Positions 7,925 to 16,315 of a DNA stretch of 42,270 nt are shown here, in pieces. The stretch spans positions 1 through 42,270 of the forward strand of contig DATLZD010000050.1 in the NCBI GenBank assembly GCA_035574155.1, given 5' to 3'. The first letter of the stretch is position 1; each line of letters opens with the position of its first letter. Origin of the DNA: HRBIN24 sp035574155. GTDB lineage: Bacteria; Chloroflexota; Dehalococcoidia; SM23-28-2; HRBIN24. The position numbers were made by a program, and so were the translations under genes. Below the pieces are notes generated by a model. That model ran no database searches. It saw only the letters and a program-made list of their open reading frames with translations, and was not told the DNA's origin.

Positions 7925-10120
7925 TCAAGGGCCCAGCGGGATCCCGATGCCCACCTCCGGCACCCCCGCGAACCGCTGCGATATGCTTACCAGGTCGGCG
8001 CTGGTCAAGAAGGTGCGCAGGCAAGACTCCCCAGGCGCCACCGAGCCACAGCTGGTGACCTGCATCCCGCCGAAGCCCTGGAGACCGTTGTAGAGGAGAA
8101 AGTCCGAGACCTTGTTGGGCTCCGTCACCAGGTTCGTCGCCCACACCTCGTAGCCACCCGGGGCGCGGTAGATGCCCACGATGAAACTCCAGTCGTTGGG
8201 GCCGAAGGGGGTGCGCCGCGCCAACGCCCCCACGAACACACTGGGCGAGCACCCCGCCGGATTGCAGGCCGAGATGCGGTAGTAGAATATCTCGCCGTCC
8301 CGCGTCGGCGGGCCCACCGGGATCGTCAGCTCCATCGAGCCGAGGGGCTGGGCTGTACCCCCGCCCCCAGATATTGGCCTGCTGAGCAGCTCCGAGATGC
8401 TGAAGGAGTAGAGCGAGTTGCCGAAATTGAAGGAGCTGGTCAGGGAACTCTCCAGCAGGATGTCGGTGATGTTGAAGGTGCTCGAGAGGGGCGACGTGAT
8501 CGGGGAGAGCGGGCTGCTGATGGTGATCAAGATGGACGACTGGAGTCCCTGGGGGCCGACTGGACCGATGCGTGCGGACATGAGGGGTGCCGGCGGTGCG
8601 ACGGGCTCCCGCACATCGTTGACGATCACGGTGACCTGGGCCTTGGGGTCCGGCTGGGCAGGGATGCCGCTGGGGCAACTGGCGGTGACCACGAAGGAGC
8701 CGGCGGAGCCGCCCACCGCCTGCGCCACCGTCTGCCCGTCCTGGGTGGGGAAAGGACCGCTGGAGGAGATCAGGCCCCCGACGTCGCCGAAGGACCACCA
8801 CATGCAGGAGACGTCGTCGGCCACCGGGTTACCGTCCGAGTCCCTGACCTGGGCGGTTATGTTAGTGCTCTGGCCCACGTTCAGGACGATCTGCGCCCCC
8901 GAGAAGGGCAGCGGGAAGAAGACGGAGGCCGGCGGGCCCACCACCCTCACGGTGGTGCTGCCGCTAGGCTCCTCCACCTGCTGCGAGTGGTCGCCGTTGA
9001 GATCGGCCCAGCAGGTCACCGTCACGTCGCCGCGGCTGCCGTTGTCCTCGGTCTCCAGCACCAGGCTGAACGTTCCGTTGTCCAGGGTGACGCCCGACTC
9101 GGTGTCGCCTATGGGGCTGCTGCCGTCAGGGTCGGTGATCTCGGCGACGCCGTTATCGGGCTTGAGGGTGAGAGGGCCGATGTTGGCCCGGCCGCGATGG
9201 GCGGGGTCGATGGAGCACTCCACGTCCTCGCCACCCACCGGGTGGCCGGCGGAGTCGCGGACCGTGACCGTGAGGGTGGCGTCCACGTCGCCCGGCCCCT
9301 GGGAGTGGACGCCTGACGATGGGTTGGTGTCCTGCTGCAGCCGCGCCTCGTTGGAGGCGACCGTCACGCTGGCCGGGCTGCCGACCCAGATGATGCGGAC
9401 CGAGTCGGATGGATAGACGGAGGGGTCGATGGTGCTGGCCGTGATGGTGGAATCGGTGGGCTCCAGCGACAACACCTGGAAGATGGCGATGCCGTCGGGG
9501 TTGGCGGCTGCACCGTTGTCGATGCAGGTGTCGCGATCTTGAGTGCACGCTCTTGGGTTGGCGACGTTATAGTCGCTGACGGCCTGGGCTGCGACGTTGT
9601 CCGAGTCCAGGCCATCGAAGAGGGCGCCGTCGGCGGTGGTGTCGTCGGTCCCGTCGCCGTCGCCGTCCAGGCCGCCATGGGCACCGGCCCTGCTCCAGGC
9701 GACGAAACGGGCCTTGCCGCCGCTGGCGTGCAGGAACACGGGCACCGGCGCTGCGGCGGTAGAGTTGGGGTCCCCGCTGGCATCGCGCACATGGACCGCC
9801 AGCAACACCGCCGTGCCCGCACGCACAACGATGGCGTCCGGGGTGCCGTCGTTGTCGGTGTCCAGGTTCAGGAAGTGGCTGGGCAGCGCATCCGCGAGTA
9901 CCCCCCAAAGGCCGGGGTCGCAATTGTCGTTGAATACATCCAGGTCAAGGTAATGGGCGTCGCAGAGGGCCTGGGTGTCGATGATCTCCACGCCGGGTGT
10001 GGTGTGGGCCTCGGTCCGCCCGGGGCCGTTCATGAGCACCAGCGCCACAAGCGCCGCTGCCGCTGCCAGCAGCCAGAGGGCCGCTGGGGCTAGGGCTGCC
10101 GGCCTCTTTCCTCTACCCAT
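7925..10120 (-). CDS. Exported multidomain Ig-like (invasin/Big_1-type) protein
   Basis: The 731-residue protein opens with a signal peptide (MGRGKRP, then an Ala/Leu-rich core of about 20 residues ending near GPGRTEA). The mature part contains thrombospondin-3/dockerin-like acidic calcium loops (DTDNDGTPDA and DGDGDGTDD) followed by at least two invasin-type Ig-like repeats: PASVTVASNEARLQQDTN ... VTVRDSAGHPVGGEDVEC, and PASVFFPLPF ... ITAQVRDSDGNPVADDVSC. The C-terminal third has a Ser-rich stretch and a fibronectin-like YYRISACNPAGCSPS segment. No cell-wall anchor is seen at the end (GIGIPLGP). The protein is probably surface-bound or secreted and structural or adhesive; no enzyme domain is visible. 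GGAGG lies eight bases before the ATG. Confidence 0.75.
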   Translation of the reverse strand: MGRGKRPAALAPAALWLLAAAAALVALVLMNGPGRTEAHTTPGVEIIDTQALCDAHYLDLDVFNDNCDPGLWGVLADALPSHFLNLDTDNDGTPDAIVVRAGTAVLLAVHVRDASGDPNSTAAAPVPVFLHASGGKARFVAWSRAGAHGGLDGDGDGTDDTTADGALFDGLDSDNVAAQAVSDYNVANPRACTQDRDTCIDNGAAANPDGIAIFQVLSLEPTDSTITASTIDPSVYPSDSVRIIWVGSPASVTVASNEARLQQDTNPSSGVHSQGPGDVDATLTVTVRDSAGHPVGGEDVECSIDPAHRGRANIGPLTLKPDNGVAEITDPDGSSPIGDTESGVTLDNGTFSLVLETEDNGSRGDVTVTCWADLNGDHSQQVEEPSGSTTVRVVGPPASVFFPLPFSGAQIVLNVGQSTNITAQVRDSDGNPVADDVSCMWWSFGDVGGLISSSGPFPTQDGQTVAQAVGGSAGSFVVTASCPSGIPAQPDPKAQVTVIVNDVREPVAPPAPLMSARIGPVGPQGLQSSILITISSPLSPITSPLSSTFNITDILLESSLTSSFNFGNSLYSFSISELLSRPISGGGGTAQPLGSMELTIPVGPPTRDGEIFYYRISACNPAGCSPSVFVGALARRTPFGPNDWSFIVGIYRAPGGYEVWATNLVTEPNKVSDFLLYNGLQGFGGMQVTSCGSVAPGESCLRTFLTSADLVSISQRFAGVPEVGIGIPLGP

Positions 10121-10251
10121 GTCTACCTCCCTTCAGCGGTGCCTTGGGGCTTCCCTTTCAGGCCGGCGGTGCCACCCTGGCCTGGCCGCAGCGGCCTCTG
10201 CAGCTTCAGCCGCCTGTTAGGTCCAGACTCTCGCCCTCCTTCCCCCGAGGC

Positions 10252-10280
10252 CTGGGGGCCGGCGCAGCTCCGGCCCCCAG
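10252..10280 (-). terminator. Perfect 11-bp GC hairpin in the leader
   Basis: CTGGGGGCCGG and CCGGCCCCCAG pair perfectly around a 7-base loop (CGCAGCT). There is no U-run. Because a strong promoter lies upstream on the same strand and the gene downstream, it could be an attenuator; alternatively it ends the slipin transcript. Confidence 0.45.
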
Positions 10281-10292
10281 CCGCTGGCTGGC

Positions 10293-10310
10293 GACGCTAT
10301 GCATAGCGTC
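10293..10310. promoter_or_regulatory. Perfect 18-bp palindrome
   Basis: GACGCTATGCATAGCGTC is its own reverse complement and sits in an unusually AT-rich patch 44-61 bases downstream of the -10 box at 10354. An operator is the likeliest reading; an RNA hairpin would have almost no loop. Confidence 0.5.
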
Positions 10311-10353
10311 TTATCGCTATCTTTTACGTCGTTAGCCCACGGCCGACGGCGCG

Positions 10354-10383
10354 ATAGTAGCCCCTGGCCTGCCTGTCTGTCAA
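10354..10383 (-). promoter_or_regulatory. Sigma-70 promoter of the exported Ig-like gene
   Basis: Minus-strand TTGACA (10383-10378), an 18-base spacer and TACTAT (10359-10354). It lies between the slipin stop (10589) and the Ig-like gene and points at the latter. Confidence 0.75.
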
Positions 10384-10588
10384 CTTGGACGGGGCGCCGC
10401 CAGGGATGGCGACCTCGCGCCAGGACTGGCGGGGGAAAGGGTGCAGGCCCGCCGCGGCCGCCCAGGTGCCCAACGGCCAGGCCGAGGGGCTAAAGGGCAG
10501 GACCGAGGCCGTGCCCCCGCCAAGCGCGGGGCTGCCCCGCCTTGCCAAGGTGGGGCAGCGCGGGCGGCCCGCCCCATCCGGCGGGCGG

Positions 10589-11440
10589 TCAGGACTCGGG
10601 CGGTGAGGCGCTCGCCGAAGGGGCCGGGGCCGAAGGAGAGGCCGCCGCCCGCACCCGGTCGTAAAAGATGCTCAGCAGGTCGATGGGGATGGGGAAGACC
10701 ACCGTGCTGTTGCGCTCGGTGGAGATCTCCGACAGGGTCTGCAGGAAGCGCAGCTGCACGCTGATGGGGTTCTGGGCCATGACCACGGCCGCTTCCGACA
10801 AACGTTGGGCGGCCTGGAACTCTCCCTCGGCGTTGATGACCTTGGCCCGCCGCTCCCGCTCGGCCTCGGCCTGGCGGGCGATGGCCCGGATCATCTCGGG
10901 TGCCAGGTTCACGTCGCGGACCTCCACCGCCGTGACCTTGACGCCCCAGGGCTCGGTGGCCTCATCGATCATCTGCTGCAGTCGCTGGTTCACCTGCTCG
11001 CGGCGGGAGAGGAGGTCGTCCAGGTCCGACTGGCCGATGACGTTGCGGAGGGTGGTCTGGGCGATGAGGGCAGTGGCCCGAATGTAGTCGGCCACCTTCA
11101 CCACCGCGTCCTCGGGGTTCACCACCCGGAAGTAGACCACGGCGTCCACCCGCACCGTCACGTTGTCGCGGGTAATGGCCTCCTGTCGCGGCACGTCCAT
11201 GGTGACGATGCGTAGATCGACCTTAATCATCCGTTCCACGAAGGGGATGATGAAGAAGAGGCCCGGGCCGCGGGCGCCCACCAGCCTCCCCAGGCGGAAG
11301 ATGACGCCCCGCTCGTATTCCTGCACGATGCGGATGGCCATCCAGAAGAGGGGGATGGCCAGGACGTAGCCGATGTATGTCAGCAGCCTGGCCAGCCAGT
11401 TGGCCACCGGCTGCCCCTGTGGCTCCATGCGCGTCGTCAT
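10589..11440 (-). CDS. Slipin/stomatin-like SPFH-domain membrane protein
   Basis: The protein has an N-terminal membrane hairpin (about residues 20-38, YIGYVLAIPLFWMAI) followed by the SPFH/band-7 domain: QEYERGVIFRLGRLVGARGPG, IIPFVERMIKVDLR, DVPRQEAITRDNVTVRVDAVVYF, and a helical EAERERRAKVINAEGE coiled coil. The length is 283 residues. Slipins form membrane microdomain scaffolds and are classically encoded beside NfeD proteases; the ATG overlaps the upstream protease stop as ATGA, so the two are translationally coupled. The Ala/Ser/Pro-rich tail is unusual in composition but not in position. Confidence 0.92.
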   Translation of the reverse strand: MTTRMEPQGQPVANWLARLLTYIGYVLAIPLFWMAIRIVQEYERGVIFRLGRLVGARGPGLFFIIPFVERMIKVDLRIVTMDVPRQEAITRDNVTVRVDAVVYFRVVNPEDAVVKVADYIRATALIAQTTLRNVIGQSDLDDLLSRREQVNQRLQQMIDEATEPWGVKVTAVEVRDVNLAPEMIRAIARQAEAERERRAKVINAEGEFQAAQRLSEAAVVMAQNPISVQLRFLQTLSEISTERNSTVVFPIPIDLLSIFYDRVRAAASPSAPAPSASASPPES

Positions 11441-12789
11441 GCCTCGCTACCTCCTTCCTGTGTGGTGGGTGCCTTGCGCACCTTGAGCCTGAGGCCCTCG
11501 CGGGCGGTGACCACCACCGCCTCACCGGGCTGCACCTCACCGTCCTCGGCCTCGGCCTGCCAGTATTCTCCGTCCAGCAGCACGAAGCCGCTGGGGGTGA
11601 GGGGGGAGCGGGCCACCGCCCTGCGGCCCACCATGGTCTCGGGCCCCATGAGGGCCGGCTGGCGTCGTGCCCTGACCACGTTGGTGGCCACGAAGGCGAA
11701 GAACAGGCCCAGGGCAGCCGCCAGGCCGTAGACCAACCAACGGTTCACCTCGATGTCCGGCCCGGCGAAGCGGGGGTTGCCGCCGGTGAGGAAGAGGGCC
11801 CCCAGCACCAGGCTCACGACCCCGCCGATGCCCAGGACGCCGTGGCTGGTGATGAAGCCCTCCAGCACCAGCAGGGCCAGCCCCACCAGGACCAGCGCCA
11901 GCCCTGCCCAGTTGAAGGGGATCACCGTCAGGGCGAAGAAGCCCAGGATGATGGCTATGATGCCGAACACGCCCGGGAAGATAGCGCCGGGGTTGAAGAT
12001 CTCGTAGGCGAGGGCCAGGGTGCCCAGCGACAGCAGCAGCAGGGCGATGTTGGGGTCGGCCAGCACATCCAGGGCCCGCTCGGCCAGGCTGATGCCGTTG
12101 TGGACCACTGGCGCCGAGGCCGTCTGTAGCGTGACTGTCCTCCCGTCCTGGAGGGTGACCTGACGCCCGTCCACCTGCAGGAGCAGCTCGCCCAAGCTGG
12201 CGGCCACCAGGTCCACCACGCCGATGCGGAGGGCCTCCTCGGAGCTGGCCGAGGCTGCCTCCCGCACCGCTGCCTCGGCCCAGTCGGCGTTGCGGCCCCG
12301 CAGGAGGGCGATGTCCCGGATTCGGGCGGCAGCGTCGTTGGTGGCCTTGTCGCGCAGCGTCTCGTCGGGCTCGCCGCCGATGGAGACGGGGGTAGCGGCG
12401 CCGATGCTGGTGCCCGGGGCCATGGCTGCCACGTGGGACGCCATGACGATGAAGGTGCCCGCGGAGGCGGCGCGGCCCCCTGGGGGCCATACGTAGACGA
12501 TCACAGGGACGCGGGCTGCGAGGATGCGCTTGACGATGTCGTCCATGGAGGTGAGGAGGCCGCCCGGAGTGTCCAGCTGCACGACCACCGCCGATGCCTC
12601 CTCGTCCTCGGCATGGTCGATGCCGCGGTCGATGTAGCGGGCCATCACCGGGCCCACGTTCCCATGGGCGGTGAGGACGTGGACGGCCCCCGGCTCAGCC
12701 GCGGGGCCAGCGCAGGCCGGGGCCAGCGCTAGCAACAGGAGGGACAGCAGCGCTGCCGGGCGCAGGAGGAGGGGCCACCGCCTGTTCAT
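11437..12789 (-). CDS. NfeD-family membrane serine protease (ClpP class)
   Basis: The 450-residue protein has an N-terminal signal or lipoprotein-like segment (LLALAPACAG), a ClpP/SppA-like domain with the serine in GRAASAGTFIVMA and a likely catalytic lysine in LRDKATND, four or five transmembrane helices in the middle third (LLLLSLGTLALAYEIF, GIIAIILGFFALTVI, GLALVLVGLALLVLEGF, GGVVSLVLGALFL, WLVYGLAAALGLFFAFV), and a C-terminal OB-fold NfeD domain (GRRAVARSPLTPSGFVLLDGE). Long NfeD proteases cleave stomatin partners; the slipin gene overlaps it by 4 bp. I chose ATG 12789 over TTG 12801 because a TATAAT box covers the latter. Confidence 0.93.
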   Translation of the reverse strand: MNRRWPLLLRPAALLSLLLLALAPACAGPAAEPGAVHVLTAHGNVGPVMARYIDRGIDHAEDEEASAVVVQLDTPGGLLTSMDDIVKRILAARVPVIVYVWPPGGRAASAGTFIVMASHVAAMAPGTSIGAATPVSIGGEPDETLRDKATNDAAARIRDIALLRGRNADWAEAAVREAASASSEEALRIGVVDLVAASLGELLLQVDGRQVTLQDGRTVTLQTASAPVVHNGISLAERALDVLADPNIALLLLSLGTLALAYEIFNPGAIFPGVFGIIAIILGFFALTVIPFNWAGLALVLVGLALLVLEGFITSHGVLGIGGVVSLVLGALFLTGGNPRFAGPDIEVNRWLVYGLAAALGLFFAFVATNVVRARRQPALMGPETMVGRRAVARSPLTPSGFVLLDGEYWQAEAEDGEVQPGEAVVVTAREGLRLKVRKAPTTQEGGSEA

Positions 12790-12800
12790 GAGTCTCTTCA

Positions 12801-12806
12801 ATTATA
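12801..12806 (-). promoter_or_regulatory. -10 box of the NfeD-slipin operon
   Basis: A perfect minus-strand TATAAT sits 11 bases before the ATG at 12789, which would give a message with only a few leader bases. No clear -35 hexamer is visible at the usual distance. Confidence 0.5.
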
Positions 12807-12827
12807 CCCTTGGGGCCAGGGGCCTTT

Positions 12828-12856
12828 TTGCCCCATAGCGGGGGCCGCGGTAGAAT
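12828..12856 (+). promoter_or_regulatory. Probable promoter of the his operon
   Basis: TTGCCC (12828-12833), a 17-base spacer and TAGAAT (12851-12856) precede hisZ by about 45 bases. It diverges from the nfeD promoter. Confidence 0.6.
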
Positions 12857-12901
12857 GGGCGCTGGCCCCTATCAGCGGCATGGGCCCGGACCTTGGAGAC
12901 C

Positions 12902-14137
12902 ATGAGCGAGCCCCTGCGCTGTCGCGGCATGTATGACATGCTGCCCGCCCACATGGAGCGGTTCCGGTGGGTGGAGGAGGTCTTTCGTCGCACCTGCCTG
13001 GCCTGGGGCTACCGCGAGGTCCGCACTCCCACGGTGGAGCACCTGTTCCTCTTCACCGCCACGGGCACCCTGACACCCCAGGCCCTGGGACGCGTCTACT
13101 CCTTCCTGGACTGGGACGGCTGGAGCGGCGAGCGGGTGGTGCTGCGGCCCGAAGGCACCATACCCACGGCGCGCCTGTATGTGGAGCACCTGTCGGGGGA
13201 GCCGCTGGCCAAGCTGTTCTATGTCCAGAACGTCTTCCATTTCGCCGAGGGCGAGGCACGCCGCGAGGAATGGCAGGCGGGGGTGGAACTCATAGGCGAC
13301 ACTCAGCCCCTCGGGGACGTGGAGCTGGTGTTGGTGGCCCACCAGGCTCTTTCGTCGTTAGGCTTAGACCGGATAGGGCTGCGTCTCTCCCATCCCGGGC
13401 TGGTGCGGGCGGTCCTGGCCCGGACGGGCCTCCCCCCGGAGGACCAGCTCAGCCTGTACGACGGCATTCTGGAGGGGGACGCCGAGGCCCTGGCCCGCGT
13501 GCGCCAGCGCATCCCCGAACTGGGAGCGCCACCGGAGCTGCTGCTGGCCGAGGAGGGGCAAGGCCTGGCCTTCCTGCGCAACCTCCGTTCCGTCTTCCTG
13601 CCCGTGCTGCCCGAGCTGGAGGCCCCCATGCGGGAGCTGGAGGAGGTGGTGGCGGCCCTGGAGGAGCTGGGCCTGACTCCTACCCTGTCGGGGGCCCTGG
13701 TGCGCCATTACGAATACTACACGGGGCCGGTCTTCCGCTTCGAGGTGGACGGGCGGCTGGTGGGGGCGGGAGGCCGCTACGATTCCCTCATCGGTCTGTT
13801 GGGAGGGCGCGACGTCCCCGCCTCCGGCTTCGCCCTCTATCTGGGGGAGGTCCTAGACCTGGTGGAGCCGCCCCGGCCCTCTGAGGTCGACGTGGTCTGG
13901 GTGCAGACGGTGGGGCGGCGGCCCCAGGACGTGGCCGAGGCCTTCCTGGCCGTGCGTCTTCTGCGGGAGAGGGGACGAGGGGCCCAGGTCGTCCTGTCGC
14001 CTTCCCAAGCGGGTGTCCCCCGTCTCTTATTGGGCGACGGCCGTTACCGGGTGGCCCTGGGAGGTGGGCAGGAGCGCGAGGCCGCCAGCCTGGAAGAGGC
14101 GCTGGCCCTCCTGACCCAACGGGAGGGGCTGCCTTGA
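12902..14137 (+). CDS. hisZ: ATP phosphoribosyltransferase regulatory subunit HisZ
   Basis: The protein is a class-II aminoacyl-tRNA-synthetase-like domain related to HisRS: motif 2 region LRPEGTIPTARLYVEHLSGE, the histidine-loop-like HYEYYTGPVFRFEV, and motif 3 GGRYDSLIGLLGGRDVPASGFALYLG. The motif-3 arginine needed for aminoacylation is missing (FALYLGEVLD in place of FAxGxERL), and the gene overlaps a short-form hisG, both pointing to HisZ, which makes short HisG active and feedback-sensitive. There are 411 residues from ATG 12902; an in-frame TTG at 12893 is less likely. The stop overlaps the next start as TTGA. Confidence 0.88.
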   Translation: MSEPLRCRGMYDMLPAHMERFRWVEEVFRRTCLAWGYREVRTPTVEHLFLFTATGTLTPQALGRVYSFLDWDGWSGERVVLRPEGTIPTARLYVEHLSGEPLAKLFYVQNVFHFAEGEARREEWQAGVELIGDTQPLGDVELVLVAHQALSSLGLDRIGLRLSHPGLVRAVLARTGLPPEDQLSLYDGILEGDAEALARVRQRIPELGAPPELLLAEEGQGLAFLRNLRSVFLPVLPELEAPMRELEEVVAALEELGLTPTLSGALVRHYEYYTGPVFRFEVDGRLVGAGGRYDSLIGLLGGRDVPASGFALYLGEVLDLVEPPRPSEVDVVWVQTVGRRPQDVAEAFLAVRLLRERGRGAQVVLSPSQAGVPRLLLGDGRYRVALGGGQEREAASLEEALALLTQREGLP

Positions 14138-15546
14138 TCAAGCTGGCGCTGCCCACGGGCGACCTGCGTCGGCCCTTGGCTGCCCTGTTGGAGCGGGCCG
14201 GACTGCGGGTCCGGGGCTATGGCGAGGGCTCCCGCTCCTATCGCCTGTCGGCCGAGGGCATCGGGCCTCTGCGGGTGCGGGTCTTTCGCGAACGCGACAT
14301 CCCCATCCAGATAGCCCTGGGCAATTACGATGTGGGCATCTGCGGCCTCCACTGGGTCGAGGAGTTCCTGAGCCGCTATCCGGGGGAAGCCATCGTGAGG
14401 CTGGGGGGACTGCCGGTGGGGGAGGTATCCCTATGGGTGGCGGCTGCCCCGGGACAGTGGGACGGCCTGCGGGACCTGGCCGGTCGCTGGGGCGTCCGCA
14501 TAGTGTCCGAGTTCCCCAACCTGGCCGAGGCCTTCGCCCTGGCGGCGCGGCTGCCCGCATACCGGGTGGTGCCCGTCTGGGGGGCGGCCGAGGCCTATCC
14601 TCCCGAGGATGCTGACCTGGCCCTGGTGGCCGCGTCGGACGGATCGGCCCTGGCCCGCATGGGGCTGGTCCCCCTGCATCGCCTGCTGGAAGGCAGGGCC
14701 TGGGTCATCGCCAACCGTCATAGCCTGCGGGAGAAGGACTTGGCCCGGCTCCTCTCTCTCTTGGCCGCCTGCGGGCTGGAGGCGGGCGGAGGCCTCTCGC
14801 TGCCGCCGCCCCTGGCGCTATCGCGGGTCACGCCTGGCCGATGCCCTACCGAGCGGTCGACGGTGCGCATCGCCCTGCCCGATGGCCACCAACAGCGGCA
14901 CGTGCTGGAAGCCCTGGCCGAGGCAGGACTACAGTTCGAGGGCTATGCCGAAGGCGAGCGGCGCCCCCGCTCACCCCTGGACGGGGTGGAGGCCAAGGTG
15001 GTCCGGCCCCAGGACATGCCCCAGATGGTGGCGCTGGGCGCCTTCGACCTGGCCATCAGCGGCCGTGACTGCCTGTTGGAGCACCTCTACCGCTTTCCCT
15101 CCAGCCCGGTGGAGATGGCCCTGGACTTGGGACGGGGGGCCTTCAACGTCAGCGCTGTGGTGGCGGCCGACCTGCCAGCCAGGAGCCTGGGGGAGGCGCT
15201 GCGCTATTGGCGGGACCAAGGGGTGACGACGCTGCGCATAGCCTCCGAGTTCGTCAGCATAGCCGACCACTACGCCCGCAGCCGCCACTTCTGGCGCTAC
15301 CGCGTCATTCCCACCGCTGGGGCCTCGGAGGGCTTCGTGCCCGAGGACGCCGAGTTGCTCATCGAGGGCACCGAGACGGGGCGGACGCTGGTGGAGAACC
15401 AGCTCAAGGCCATCGACGTGCTCTTTCGCTCCACCACCTGCGTCATCGTGCGGAGGGGCAGCCTCGAAGGCCCCCGCGGACGGATCCTGTCGACCCTGCT
15501 CGAGCGGCTGGCCCGAGGGTCGGTGGCCGCCTCTGCTAGAATGTAG
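14134..15546 (+). CDS. hisG: Tandem double HisG (ATP phosphoribosyltransferase) fusion
   Basis: HisG starts histidine synthesis by joining ATP and PRPP. Here one 470-residue ORF holds two short-form HisG copies, about residues 1-215 and 242-465, joined by a linker of about 25 residues. Both begin alike (IKLALPTGDLRR; VRIALPDGHQQR) and share YDVGICG/FDLAISG. Copy 2 keeps the PRPP loop ETGRTL (414-419) and GRD (310-312); copy 1 has SDGSAL and GLH at those places. Conversely copy 1 keeps EFPN (126-129), where copy 2 has EFVS. Copy 1 is therefore likely non-catalytic or complements copy 2 in a fused pseudo-dimer. TTG start, with GGGAGGGG six bases upstream and a 4-bp overlap with hisZ. Confidence 0.88.
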   Translation: MIKLALPTGDLRRPLAALLERAGLRVRGYGEGSRSYRLSAEGIGPLRVRVFRERDIPIQIALGNYDVGICGLHWVEEFLSRYPGEAIVRLGGLPVGEVSLWVAAAPGQWDGLRDLAGRWGVRIVSEFPNLAEAFALAARLPAYRVVPVWGAAEAYPPEDADLALVAASDGSALARMGLVPLHRLLEGRAWVIANRHSLREKDLARLLSLLAACGLEAGGGLSLPPPLALSRVTPGRCPTERSTVRIALPDGHQQRHVLEALAEAGLQFEGYAEGERRPRSPLDGVEAKVVRPQDMPQMVALGAFDLAISGRDCLLEHLYRFPSSPVEMALDLGRGAFNVSAVVAADLPARSLGEALRYWRDQGVTTLRIASEFVSIADHYARSRHFWRYRVIPTAGASEGFVPEDAELLIEGTETGRTLVENQLKAIDVLFRSTTCVIVRRGSLEGPRGRILSTLLERLARGSVAASARM

Positions 15547-15559
15547 TCGGGTGACCAGG

Positions 15560-16315
15560 ATGCCGCCCCTGGGCCTGCATACGGTGGTGGCCAAGGACAT
15601 CGCCGACCGCCTCGGCAGCAGTCTCCTGGACAGGGAGCGGGGCGCCCTCTACCTGGGTGCCACCGCCCCTGACATCCGCGTCATCACCCGCTGGGACAGG
15701 CGCCAGACCCACTTCTTCGACCTGGACAACTTCGACGAACAGAGCGGGGTGGAGGGGCTGTTCCGTGCCCATCCCCACCTGGCCGAGGCGGCGCGTCTCC
15801 AGCCCAGGACGGCATCCTTCGTGGCTGGCTACATAACCCACCTGGTGATGGACGAGACCTGGATCACCCAGGTCTACCGCCCCTTCTTCGGCGAAAGGTC
15901 GCCCCTGGGCGGGAGGCCTTGGGCCAACATCATGGACCGGGCCCTGCAGTGGTCCCTGGACCTGCGGGGCCGCAGCGATGCGGAGCTGGTGAGGCACATC
16001 GTGGCGGAGCTGGCCCAGGACGAAGTCCCCCTGCAGCTGGGCTTCATCGACGACGAGACCATGCGGCGCTGGCGGCAGCTGGTCAAGGAGCTGCTGGAGC
16101 AGCCGCCCACCTGGGACCGCTTCGGACGCATCGCCAGCCGCTATCTCAAGGAGGCAGGCATCGAGACAGCCGAGGCGCTGGAGGACTTCCTACGCCTGCT
16201 GCCGGAGGTGGCCGACGAGGCCGTCCGCTACCTGTCTTGGGAGCGTGTCCAGGCCTTCCTGGACGACTCGGTGGCCAAGGGCCTGGAGGCTGTCAGGAGG
16301 TACCTTTGCGCGTAG
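15560..16315 (+). CDS. Zinc-dependent phospholipase C-like protein
   Basis: The 251-residue protein resembles the Zn_dep_PLPC/S1-P1-like all-helical family: LGLHTVVAKDIADRLG (His near the N-terminus), YLGATAPDIRVITRW (GAxxPD), THFFD, and FVAGYITHLVMDETW (GxxxHxxxD). These His/Asp residues are the expected zinc ligands. There is no signal peptide, unlike secreted phospholipases, so it may be an intracellular phosphoesterase. ATG 15560 is preferred; an in-frame GTG at 15551 is possible. It sits inside the his operon, 13 bases after hisG, and its end overlaps hisD by 10 bp, which suggests co-expression but not necessarily a role in histidine synthesis. Confidence 0.7.
   Translation: MPPLGLHTVVAKDIADRLGSSLLDRERGALYLGATAPDIRVITRWDRRQTHFFDLDNFDEQSGVEGLFRAHPHLAEAARLQPRTASFVAGYITHLVMDETWITQVYRPFFGERSPLGGRPWANIMDRALQWSLDLRGRSDAELVRHIVAELAQDEVPLQLGFIDDETMRRWRQLVKELLEQPPTWDRFGRIASRYLKEAGIETAEALEDFLRLLPEVADEAVRYLSWERVQAFLDDSVAKGLEAVRRYLCA

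Larger units (their letters stand above)
10121..10353 (-). promoter_or_regulatory. Long untranslated leader of the exported Ig-like gene
   Basis: About 230 nt separate the predicted promoter from the start codon. The leader holds an 18-bp palindrome (10293-10310) and an 11-bp perfect hairpin (10252-10280), listed separately. I see no ORF in it that looks coding. It may be a cis-regulatory RNA, but I do not recognise a known class. Confidence 0.4.

Noticed and set aside
12902..14137. Histidyl-tRNA synthetase
   Set aside because: The motif-3 arginine is missing and the gene overlaps hisG, so HisZ fits better.
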